Assembly (NCBI GenBank): GCA_039030175.1
Contig: JBCCER010000052.1
Coordinates: 1-26,934, forward strand
DNA length: 26,934 nucleotides
Source of the DNA: JANQGH01 sp039030175
Lineage (GTDB): Bacteria > Pseudomonadota > Alphaproteobacteria > DSM-16000 > Inquilinaceae
Direction of reading: 5' to 3'
The notes beneath the pieces were generated by a model. That model was not told where the DNA came from. It saw only the letters and a program-made list of their open reading frames with translations, and ran no database searches. The position numbers and the translations under genes were made by a program. Below are positions 1-6,804 of this stretch, piece by piece. How positions within the stretch are numbered: the stretch's first letter is position 1; the number at the start of each line of letters is the position of its first letter.

Positions 1-354
1 ACCTGGTCAGAAAACAACTTGTTGTCGCGCGGCCAGGAAATTCAGGAAGTCGACGAGTCTCAGGCGGTCAATCTTGAGCTTCTACCCGGTCAGATGTCCC
101 TTCATCATGGCAAGACGTTTCACGGCTCGCGGCCGAACGTTTCCGACGATCGGCGCATTGGCTATGCCATACGGTACATCACACCGACGATGAAGCAGAC
201 TCGCGCCGAAAGCGATTGGGCGCGCCTCGTCAGTGGCCAGGACCGGTATGGTCACTTCGAAAGCTACGGCCGACCGTCCGGCGATCTTGAGCCAGCGGAC
301 CTTGCATTTCGCAAAACCACAATCGCCGTTCAGTCAAGGGCGATCTACGGCTGA
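1..354 (+). CDS. Phytanoyl-CoA dioxygenase (PhyH)-like protein, C-terminal fragment
   Basis: The reading frame is open from base 1, so the gene begins before the window and only about 117 C-terminal residues are visible. The stretch LHHGKTFHGSRPNVSDDRR matches the distal part of PhyH-type Fe(II)/2-oxoglutarate oxygenases: the His of HGS would be the second iron-ligating histidine, and the following RR/IGYAIRY region is where these enzymes hold 2-oxoglutarate and complete the jelly-roll. The first iron-binding motif (HxD) must lie upstream and cannot be checked. Members hydroxylate many small molecules, so the substrate is unknown. The gene converges on gcvPB with only 31 bases between the stop codons. 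Family assignment is fairly safe; function beyond that is not. Confidence 0.8.
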   Translation, partial: TWSENNLLSRGQEIQEVDESQAVNLELLPGQMSLHHGKTFHGSRPNVSDDRRIGYAIRYITPTMKQTRAESDWARLVSGQDRYGHFESYGRPSGDLEPADLAFRKTTIAVQSRAIYG

Positions 355-385
355 CTGACCGCCGGTTCGATGTTCTAGTCCAAGC

Positions 386-1951
386 TTATTCGGCCGCTTC
401 TTGCATGGGCGGTTCCGGGGTCCAGCGCAGGATCGGTTTGCGCGCCGCCAAGGTTTCGTCCAATCGACAACGCGGTGTGTGGTAGGGCGCGCCAGCAAAT
501 GCTTCCGCCGCGCCTTTTTCCTGCGCCCGGTCGGCCAAACCTGCCAACGTGTCGATGAAACGGTCCAGCATGACCTTGGATTCGCTTTCCGTCGGCTCGA
601 TCAATAGGGCGCCATGCACGACCAACGGGAAGTACATTGTCATCGGGTGAAAACCTTCATCGATCAGAGCCTTGGCAAGATCGAGCGTATCGATGTTCGT
701 CCCTTTTAGGAATCGGTCGTCAAACAAGGCCTCATGCATGCACGGGCCAGGGAAGGAGGGGGTTAGCTTATCCTTCAGTCGCGCCAGCACATAGTTGGCG
801 TTCAGCACCGCATCTTCCGAAGCCTGTCGCAAGCCGTCGGCACCATGGCTTAGGATGTAAGCAAGCGCTCTTACGAACATGCCCATTTGGCCGTGGAAGC
901 CTTTCATCCTGCCAAAGCTTAGTTCGGCCTGGTCTTCCTGACCCTGATGTTCCACCAAACGAAATCCGTCGGGCCCATGGACCACGAAGGGAACAGGCGC
1001 GAAGGGGGCCAGCGCGTCGGACAAGACGACAGGGCCAGAGCCAGGACCGCCACCGCCATGTGGCGTTGAGAACGTCTTGTGCAGGTTGATATGCATCGCA
1101 TCGATGCCCAGATCGCCCGGTTTGACCTTTCCGACAATCGCGTTGAAGTTGGCGCCATCGCAGTAGAAGTAGCCGCCCGCCTCGTGCAACGCATCGGCGA
1201 TCTCGACGATGTCGCGTTCGAACAGCCCGCAAGTGTTTGGGTTGGTCAGCATGATGGCGGCAACGTCGGGTCCGAGTCGGCTCTTAAACGCCGTCAGATC
1301 CACCCTGCCGTCATCGGTGGCGGCGATGGCCTCGACCGTGAAGCCTAGCGCGGCAGCAGTCGCCGGGTTTGTGCCATGCGCCGATTCGGGGACGAGTACC
1401 TTGGTTCTATTCTCGCCGCGATGATCGATCGCTGCCCGAATGGCCATCATGCCGCAAAGCTCGCCATGGGCACCCGCGCCTGGCGACATGGCAATGGCGG
1501 GCATCCCCGTCAGCGTCTTTAGCCAGTCCGCCAACGTATCGATGAGTTCCAGCGCGCCTTGAACGGTTGACATGGGCTGGAGCGGATGTAGGTCGGCGAA
1601 GCCCGGCAGCCTGGCCATCTTCTCATTCAGCCTCGGGTTGTGCTTCATGGTGCATGAGCCGAGAGGATACATCTGCGCATCGATGCTCATATTCTTTTGG
1701 CTCAGCCGTGTGTAGTGGCGCACCACCAACGGTTCAGCCAGGTCTGGCAAGCCTATTTGCGATCGGACCGGCACACTTCCGAGGCGTGGCGTAAGATCAC
1801 TGTCAGGGCTGGGGATGTCGACGCCGCACGCGCCTGGACTGTCCTGCTCGAAAATCAGCGGCTGCTCGACCATCAGCGCACGATCGCCGGTAATCGTGTC
1901 GGCGGTGGTCGTACTCGCCACGGGTTGCGTCGGTCGGCCTTGACGGTTCAT
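386..1951 (-). CDS. gcvPB: Glycine dehydrogenase (decarboxylating) subunit 2, P-protein beta subunit
   Basis: This is the PLP-carrying half of the two-subunit P-protein. With GcvPA it decarboxylates glycine and passes the aminomethyl group to the lipoyl arm of GcvH. The protein is 521 residues, normal for the family. The PLP-binding lysine is Lys292 in HINLHKTFSTPHGGGGPGSG, the family signature. Other conserved stretches are YPLGSCTMKHNPR (95-107) and PESAHGTNPATA (188-199). The ATG at 1951 overlaps the gcvPA stop in an ATGA junction (1948-1951), which fixes the start and implies translational coupling. It is the last gene of the gcvT-H-PA-PB operon. I see no clear terminator in the 31 bases before the convergent PhyH-like gene. 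Confidence 0.97.
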   Translation of the reverse strand: MNRQGRPTQPVASTTTADTITGDRALMVEQPLIFEQDSPGACGVDIPSPDSDLTPRLGSVPVRSQIGLPDLAEPLVVRHYTRLSQKNMSIDAQMYPLGSCTMKHNPRLNEKMARLPGFADLHPLQPMSTVQGALELIDTLADWLKTLTGMPAIAMSPGAGAHGELCGMMAIRAAIDHRGENRTKVLVPESAHGTNPATAAALGFTVEAIAATDDGRVDLTAFKSRLGPDVAAIMLTNPNTCGLFERDIVEIADALHEAGGYFYCDGANFNAIVGKVKPGDLGIDAMHINLHKTFSTPHGGGGPGSGPVVLSDALAPFAPVPFVVHGPDGFRLVEHQGQEDQAELSFGRMKGFHGQMGMFVRALAYILSHGADGLRQASEDAVLNANYVLARLKDKLTPSFPGPCMHEALFDDRFLKGTNIDTLDLAKALIDEGFHPMTMYFPLVVHGALLIEPTESESKVMLDRFIDTLAGLADRAQEKGAAEAFAGAPYHTPRCRLDETLAARKPILRWTPEPPMQEAAE

Positions 1952-3303
1952 TGGCGGACCTCCTTTTCGATCGCATCGGCCAGTTGGGCGATATCGTCAT
2001 CGGTCGTCAGCTCGGTAACGGCAACGAGAAGCAACGGCGCCAGTTCGGGTCTGTCGCGATAAAGACGGCGCGCCGGAACCCCGGCAAGAATGGATTGTTC
2101 CGCTAGGCGATCCACGACTTGCGCCGCTGGGACCGGTAGCTTCAGCGTGAACTCGTTGAAGAAGCCGTTGTTCAGAACCGTGACAGTGTCGATAGCGTTC
2201 AATCGATCCGCAGCTTCAATGGCTTTCGCGTGGTTCAATTCGGCCATCCGCCGAAATCCGGTTTCGCCCAGCAAGGTCATATGGATCGTGAAAGCAAGCG
2301 CACATAGGCCGCTGTTGGTGCAGATGTTGCTGGTCGCCCGTTCGCGCCGAATATGCTGTTCCCGGGTCGACAAGGTCAGGACAAAGCCCCGTTTTCCGTC
2401 CGCATCGACGGTCTGGCCGCAAAGCCGGCCAGGCATCTGGCGCACATAGCGCTGGCGCGTGGCGAAGAGGCCCACATGCGGACCGCCAAAATTAACCCCG
2501 TTGCCGATCGACTGGCCCTCGGCGACCACAATGTCCGCGCCCATATCGCCGGGAGGCGTCATCAGCCCCAACGAAACGATCTCGGTAACCACGACAACGA
2601 GCAGCGCGCCCTTAGCGTGGCAGCCTTCGCTCAGCTCCGTCAGGTCGGCGACATGTCCAAACAAGGTTGGGTTTTGAACCACAACACACGCGGTCTGATC
2701 ATCGATCTCGTCGATAAGGTTTTCCGTTCCATCCGGATCGGGCGTTCCCTCGACAAGCGTGCCGCCCGTAAAGGTGACCAGGTTGCGGGTTACGTCGCGA
2801 TAGTGCGGGTGGACGCCGCCTGAAAACACCGTTCGATTGCGCTTGGTGAGCCGTTCGGCCATCAGCACAGCCTCGGCGCAAGCCGTCGCCCCGTCATACA
2901 TCGAGGCATTGGCCACATCCATCCCGGTGATCGCCGCTACCTGGGTCTGAAACTCGAACAGCGTCTGCAGCGTTCCCTGGCTGACCTCGGGCTGATAGGG
3001 CGTGTAGGAGGTCAGGAACTCCCCGCGCTGGATCAGATAGTCGACGCTGGCTGGCACATGGTGGCGATACGCGCCGGCGCCGAGAAAACTCGGGATGGTG
3101 CCGGCGGGGACGTTGCGCGCTGCCATTCGTCCCAGCGCACGCTCGACCTCAAGTTCGCTTTTGTGATCGGAAAGCGTTTCGATAGGCGCATCGAGCAGCG
3201 CACTGGCCGGCACATCCTTAAACAAATCGTCGACGCCACTGGCACCGATGGCCGCCAGCATAGCGGCGCGGTCCTCGGCCGTATGCGGCAAATAGCGCAT
3301 CAA
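1948..3303 (-). CDS. gcvPA: Glycine dehydrogenase (decarboxylating) subunit 1, P-protein alpha subunit
   Basis: This 451-residue protein is the alpha half of the split glycine decarboxylase. It carries no PLP lysine of its own and pairs with GcvPB in an alpha2beta2 P-protein. It begins MMRYLPHTAEDRAAML, typical of the family, and contains YTPYQPEVSQGTLQ and NASMYDGATA near residues 96-140, characteristic of the P-protein N-terminal half. The start codon overlaps the end of gcvH (3300-3303) and the end overlaps gcvPB by four bases, so gcvH-PA-PB are linked by two ATGA junctions. A second ATG directly follows the first and could equally be used; this changes the product by one residue. Confidence 0.97.
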   Translation of the reverse strand: MMRYLPHTAEDRAAMLAAIGASGVDDLFKDVPASALLDAPIETLSDHKSELEVERALGRMAARNVPAGTIPSFLGAGAYRHHVPASVDYLIQRGEFLTSYTPYQPEVSQGTLQTLFEFQTQVAAITGMDVANASMYDGATACAEAVLMAERLTKRNRTVFSGGVHPHYRDVTRNLVTFTGGTLVEGTPDPDGTENLIDEIDDQTACVVVQNPTLFGHVADLTELSEGCHAKGALLVVVVTEIVSLGLMTPPGDMGADIVVAEGQSIGNGVNFGGPHVGLFATRQRYVRQMPGRLCGQTVDADGKRGFVLTLSTREQHIRRERATSNICTNSGLCALAFTIHMTLLGETGFRRMAELNHAKAIEAADRLNAIDTVTVLNNGFFNEFTLKLPVPAAQVVDRLAEQSILAGVPARRLYRDRPELAPLLLVAVTELTTDDDIAQLADAIEKEVRQ

Positions 3304-3671
3304 CTAAGCCCTTCGACATAGGAGTTATATGCAGCCTCGTCCATCAACTGGTCGAGTTGGGACGTGTCGGACAGCTTGACCTTCAAAAACCAGCCCTCAC
3401 CCATGGCATCGCTGTTGATCAACCCCGGCTCGTCCGTAAGCGCGTCGTTGACCTCGGTAACCTCGCCATCGACAGGGGCGTAAACCTCGCTGGCCGCCTT
3501 AACAGACTCGACGACCGCCGCCTCGTCGCCCTTAGTCATTGACTTGCCGACCGCCGGCAACTCGACAAAAACCACGTCGCCAAGCTGTTGCTGGGCATAG
3601 TCGCTGATGCCAATGGTTCCGGTGTCGCCTTCGACGCGGACCCATTCGTGATCCTGTGTGAATTTCAACAT
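3300..3671 (-). CDS. gcvH: Glycine cleavage system H protein (lipoyl carrier)
   Basis: GcvH is the small lipoylated shuttle that carries the aminomethyl intermediate from the P-protein to GcvT and is then reoxidised by lipoamide dehydrogenase. The protein is 123 residues, the usual size. The lipoyl-accepting lysine is Lys58 within AAVVESVKAASEVYAPVDGE, the classic ESVKA motif between two beta strands. It starts MLKFTQDHEWVR, as most H proteins do. An AGGAGG-like ribosome binding site lies about ten bases before the ATG. The gene lies 26 bases after gcvT and overlaps gcvPA by four bases. Confidence 0.98.
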   Translation of the reverse strand: MLKFTQDHEWVRVEGDTGTIGISDYAQQQLGDVVFVELPAVGKSMTKGDEAAVVESVKAASEVYAPVDGEVTEVNDALTDEPGLINSDAMGEGWFLKVKLSDTSQLDQLMDEAAYNSYVEGLS

Positions 3672-3697
3672 GGTTCTGTTTGCCTCCTGCTCTTGGT

Positions 3698-4813
3698 TCA
3701 GCCGCGATAGTATTTCTGGGGCACGAAGGGCATTTTCGCCACCCGCGCCGGGAGCGCCTTGCCTCGAACCTGCAAGGTGATCGCTGTGTCTTTGCCGGCG
3801 TTGTCGGTGTTGACATAGCCCATGGCAACAGGGCCGCCGACCGACGGGCCGAACCCGCCGCTAGTGATGCTGCCAATCTCATGCCCGTCAACTGAGATAG
3901 GTGTGCCCTCACGGGCTGGCGCTCTTCCGTCGGGGCTCACTCCTACACGCTTGCGCTTGGGTCCCTCGGCAAGGTCGCGTTGCACAACATCCGCCCCCGG
4001 AAAGCCACCTTCCGCTCGCCGCCTTTTGGAGATGCTCCAAACCAATGCCGCTTCCACCGGTGTGGTGGTCTCGTCGATATCGTGGCCGTAAAGGCACAGG
4101 CCTGCTTCCAGTCGAAGCGAATCGCGTGCACCCAGCCCGATTGGGGCAACTTCAGGCTCGTCCAGCAAGCGCTGAGCCAGCTTTTCGGCATCCCCATCCG
4201 GCACGGAAATCTCGTACCCGTCCTCTCCTGTGTAGCCAGATCGGGATACCAGAGCCGGAACGCCGTCGATCTCAAATTCCGACATCGCCATGAATGGCAA
4301 TGTCGCTGCCTCCGGGCAAAACCGGCTGAGAACCGCTGCGGCCCGCGGCCCTTGCAATGCCAGTAGGGCACGGTCCGGCGCGCGCTCCAGCTTTGCCTTG
4401 CCGTCGAGCGCGTTCTCGATCAACGCAAAATCGGCATCCTTGCAAGCTGCATTCACCACCAGCCACAGCGTATCGTCGGCCAGCTTGGTGACCATAAGGT
4501 CATCCAAAATCCCGCCGGCCTCGTTGGTAAGCTGGGTGTAGCGCATGCGCCCGTGCGTAAGCGCCTGCAGATCGCCAGGAACAAGCGTTTCGAGCACGGC
4601 ATCCACGTTGGCGCCGGTTAAGCTTGCCTGCCCCATATGGGAAACGTCGAACAGGCCAGCCTGGCTTCTGGTGTGAAGATGCTCATTCAGGATCCCCATA
4701 GGATACTGGACCGGCATGTCATAGCCGGCGAACGGCACCATCTTGCCGCCAAGACTCGTGTGAAGGCTGTGGAGTGGGGTGTGTTTAAGCGGTGTATCGT
4801 GGTCTTGTGGCAC
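3698..4813 (-). CDS. gcvT: Aminomethyltransferase (glycine cleavage T protein)
   Basis: GcvT transfers the methylene group from aminomethyl-GcvH to tetrahydrofolate, releasing ammonia and 5,10-methylene-THF. The product is 371 residues, close to the family norm. The N-terminus contains KMVPFAGYDMPVQYP and LFDVSHMGQ, both typical. The Asp pair in GGILDDLMV (Asp104/105) corresponds to the catalytic Asp region of the E. coli enzyme. RSGYTGEDGYEIS and the C-terminal GGFGPSVGGPVAMGYV complete the match. The start is GTG at 4813, supported by a GGAGGA ribosome binding site nine bases upstream (4823-4828). It is the first gene of the operon and lies directly behind the tandem glycine riboswitch. Confidence 0.97.
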   Translation of the reverse strand: MPQDHDTPLKHTPLHSLHTSLGGKMVPFAGYDMPVQYPMGILNEHLHTRSQAGLFDVSHMGQASLTGANVDAVLETLVPGDLQALTHGRMRYTQLTNEAGGILDDLMVTKLADDTLWLVVNAACKDADFALIENALDGKAKLERAPDRALLALQGPRAAAVLSRFCPEAATLPFMAMSEFEIDGVPALVSRSGYTGEDGYEISVPDGDAEKLAQRLLDEPEVAPIGLGARDSLRLEAGLCLYGHDIDETTTPVEAALVWSISKRRRAEGGFPGADVVQRDLAEGPKRKRVGVSPDGRAPAREGTPISVDGHEIGSITSGGFGPSVGGPVAMGYVNTDNAGKDTAITLQVRGKALPARVAKMPFVPQKYYRG

Positions 4814-4822
4814 TGGATACGG

Positions 4823-4828
4823 TCCTCC
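4823..4828 (-). promoter_or_regulatory. Ribosome binding site deciding the gcvT GTG start
   Basis: GGAGGA on the minus strand, nine bases before the GTG at 4813. There is no ATG in a better position. Because this site lies some 30 bases beyond the second glycine aptamer, it is a plausible target of the riboswitch expression platform. Confidence 0.7.
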
Positions 4829-4854
4829 GACGTGGGAGCGGCGACCCGATGATC

Positions 4855-5078
4855 ACCGCCGACAGCCCCACTGTCGTAGACCTGAGAGATTCACCCGGAG
4901 GACCGAATGGCAATGCCGACAGCCGGACCGGGTTTACTCCTTCGGTGAGCCGGCCCCGATGGCGCCGGCTGCTTTCCAGAGTGCCTCCCCTTGCGGTCCT
5001 TGGTGCCTGAGAGTTTCCGGGGCGGTTGCTCCTTCGGCGGCGACCTGGTTCTCTAAACCGGCCGCACTCTCCCGCAAG
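4855..5078 (-). ncRNA. Tandem glycine riboswitch (two aptamers)
   Basis: Read on the minus strand, two copies of the glycine aptamer core occur in series. Each has CCGAAGGAG followed by CTCTCAGG. The two CCGAAGGAG elements are at 5037-5029 and 4945-4937; the two CTCTCAGG elements are at 5013-5006 and 4888-4881. The first aptamer is closed by AGAGTG (5070-5065) pairing with CACTCT (4983-4978). The second ends with a small hairpin, GACAG/CTGTC (4875-4861). The location, directly before gcvT, is the classic one. In most bacteria this riboswitch turns gcv expression on when glycine is high; the switching mechanism here (translation or transcription) cannot be read with certainty. The outer boundaries are approximate. 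Confidence 0.95.
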
Positions 5079-5122
5079 GGTCGATGGCATGGTTTACATA
5101 CGCGCGAACCTCGTGAATGAAA

Positions 5123-5150
5123 AGGCTAAAGCGCCGATTGAAAATGTCAA
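5123..5150 (-). promoter_or_regulatory. Candidate promoter of the gcv operon
   Basis: On the minus strand TTGACA (5150-5145) is a perfect -35 hexamer. After 16 bases comes TAGCCT (5128-5123), a weaker -10 candidate. This would start RNA near 5116, about 40 bases before the first glycine aptamer, a sensible arrangement. The weak -10 and the 16-base spacer leave doubt; an activator may be needed. Confidence 0.45.
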
Positions 5151-5179
5151 ATCACGCTACACACTAAAGCGCCCGATTG
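5126..5179. repeat. Near-perfect 15/16-base direct repeat around the gcv promoter
   Basis: CTAAAGCGCCGATTG (5126-5140) and CTAAAGCGCCCGATTG (5164-5179) differ by one inserted C. Their starts are 38 bases apart. One copy fills most of the spacer between the candidate -35 and -10 of gcv and touches the -10. The other spans the stop codon of the upstream lipoprotein gene. This could be a pair of operator sites for a regulator or a small local duplication. Confidence 0.6.
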
Positions 5180-5760
5180 TAGCGGAGCTGCTGAGGCGTA
5201 AGTTGGAAGCCGACTAGGATGGAGTAGCGGCTGCCGGATGCTGCGCCGTCGGGAAGCGGGATGATCTGTTCCAAGATTTCGACCACTGTGCCGCTGCCAC
5301 TGGCGTCGAAGCCTATGGTTGCGACGAAGATTTCCTTGCCCAGCAGGCGATTTGTTGGGCTCAGAACCGCGACAAAATACTCATAGGCCGCACCACCCGT
5401 ACTCGCCGGGCCGGCCGAGCCGATAATCGGAAGGTCGAGCGCCACTGCAACGGCGTTTTCGGAGTAGGTACACTCGCCAACGAAATCCCCGATGAGACCT
5501 CTGGCAATCACGGCGGCAGATGAGCCGGTCGCGCCGCCAGCGAATTGCGTTACAGTCTCGGTTCCGGCGAGGACGGAAACGTTCGGGCAGCCAGTTGGCG
5601 GCGGCGGCGGCGATTCGAAAATGATCTCCTGCTCGACATCGTCGCCGCGCCCTCCGCAAGCTGCGAGTGCGACTCCGGCCGCGACCAAAAGGCCGTACAT
5701 CAAGATCCGCAGGGGATTTTTGCAAAGCGAGCCTATATTACGGTCTTGGACGTCAGTCAT
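5164..5760 (-). CDS. Predicted lipoprotein of unknown function
   Basis: The 198-residue product has a lipoprotein signal: basic residues (KNPLR, 14-18), a hydrophobic stretch, and the lipobox LAAC with Cys35 as the acylated residue. A proline run (PPPPP, about 50-54) follows, then a domain starting CPNVSVLAG. I recognise the pattern CP-V-VL, a Cys about 50 residues later (GECTYS) and an AAYEYFVAV strand from uncharacterised lipoproteins of alphaproteobacteria; no function is known to me. An ATG further upstream in frame would add about 110 residues that antisense ispH and look like shadow sequence, so I place the start at 5760, with AGGA about ten bases upstream. It is divergent from ispH with 33 bases between the start codons, and its stop lies within the gcv promoter region. 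Confidence 0.75.
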   Translation of the reverse strand: MTDVQDRNIGSLCKNPLRILMYGLLVAAGVALAACGGRGDDVEQEIIFESPPPPPTGCPNVSVLAGTETVTQFAGGATGSSAAVIARGLIGDFVGECTYSENAVAVALDLPIIGSAGPASTGGAAYEYFVAVLSPTNRLLGKEIFVATIGFDASGSGTVVEILEQIIPLPDGAASGSRYSILVGFQLTPQQLRYNRAL

Positions 5761-5793
5761 CGCGCTTTGTCCTGTCAAGCAAGAGGTGAGGAA

Positions 5794-6804
5794 TTGGACG
5801 CTGACTCTAGGGGATTGACCGGTTCGGGGACAAGACCGGATGCCGTTGCGACGGCGGCAGCTAAACCTCCGCTGACGATTTTGCTCGCCGCACCGCGCGG
5901 CTTCTGCGCTGGGGTTGATCGCGCAATCCAAATTGTCGAGCGCGCCCTCGAGCGATTCGGCCCACCCGTCTATGTCCGTCATGAAATCGTCCATAACCGG
6001 TTCGTAGTGGAAGGGCTGGAGGCCAAGGGAGCCATCTTCGTTGAGGAATTGGACGAGGTACCGGCCGACTTGCCGGTCGTCTTCTCCGCCCATGGTGTAC
6101 CGAAATCCGTACCGGCCGAGGCGGAGCGCCGCAATCTACTCTACGTCGACGCGACCTGCCCCCTGGTCAGCAAGGTGCACCGGGAGGCCGAGCGGCACTA
6201 CAAGGACGGCTGCACGATCATTTTGATCGGCCATGCCGGACACCCAGAAGTGATCGGCACGATCGGACAGCTTCCGGACGGTGCGGTCATTCTGGTCGAA
6301 ACCGTGTCTGACGTCGAAGCCCTCACCGTGCCGCCGGACGCGAAGCTGGCCTACGTCTCCCAAACGACGCTCTCGGTTGACGATACGGCCGATATCATTG
6401 CGGTCCTGAAACGCCGTTTCCCCGGAATTTCCGCACCACGTAAGGACGATATCTGTTACGCCACGACCAACCGGCAGGATGCGGTCAAAGCGATTGCCGA
6501 CAGGTGCGACGCCCTTTTGGTCCTGGGCGCCCCCAATTCTTCCAATTCTAAGCGATTGGTCGAGGTTGCCCAGCGCCGGGGCTGCACTAAGTCGGCCCTT
6601 GTTCAGCGCGCTCACGACATAGACTGGTCATGGTTGGGCGACATCGAAACTCTCGGCATCACCGCTGGGGCTTCTGCGCCGGAGGTCTTGGTGGATGAGG
6701 TGATTAAGGCCTGCGGTGAACGTTTCGAGGTGACGGTGGAAGAAGTGACGACCGCGCGCGAGAACGTCGTTTTCAAACTTCCCCGGGTTTTGGCGGAGGC
6801 ATGA
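5794..6804 (+). CDS. ispH: 4-hydroxy-3-methylbut-2-enyl diphosphate reductase
   Basis: IspH is the last enzyme of the MEP pathway, reducing HMBPP to IPP and DMAPP with a [4Fe-4S] cluster. The three cluster cysteines are visible in APRGFCAGVDRA, DATCPLVSKVH and DDICYATTNRQDAV. Substrate-binding motifs RHEIVHN, FSAHGV, GHAGHPEV and NSSNSKRL are all present. No ATG or GTG occurs in frame upstream of the conserved region, so initiation must use TTG. I choose TTG 5794 because GAGGTGA (5783-5789) sits four bases before it; this gives 336 residues. TTG 5815 (329 residues) is the alternative. The stop overlaps the next gene by four bases (6801-6804). The ispH/thrB/rnhA order is common in alphaproteobacteria. 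Confidence 0.95.
   Translation: MDADSRGLTGSGTRPDAVATAAAKPPLTILLAAPRGFCAGVDRAIQIVERALERFGPPVYVRHEIVHNRFVVEGLEAKGAIFVEELDEVPADLPVVFSAHGVPKSVPAEAERRNLLYVDATCPLVSKVHREAERHYKDGCTIILIGHAGHPEVIGTIGQLPDGAVILVETVSDVEALTVPPDAKLAYVSQTTLSVDDTADIIAVLKRRFPGISAPRKDDICYATTNRQDAVKAIADRCDALLVLGAPNSSNSKRLVEVAQRRGCTKSALVQRAHDIDWSWLGDIETLGITAGASAPEVLVDEVIKACGERFEVTVEEVTTARENVVFKLPRVLAEA

Noticed and set aside
14..25. ACAACTTGTTGT, identical to the 12-mer at 10993-11004
   Set aside because: The copy at 14-25 is inside the PhyH-like coding sequence and unrelated in context; one shared 12-mer with internal symmetry is weak evidence for a common site.
5026..5217. A 63-codon plus-strand frame running through the riboswitch and promoter region
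   Set aside because: It lies antisense to the first glycine aptamer, the gcv promoter and the end of the lipoprotein gene, has no ribosome binding site and resembles no protein; the RNA reading explains the bases better.
5761..6093. A 111-codon upstream extension of the lipoprotein frame
   Set aside because: It is antisense to the start of ispH and would bury the lipoprotein signal in the middle of the protein.
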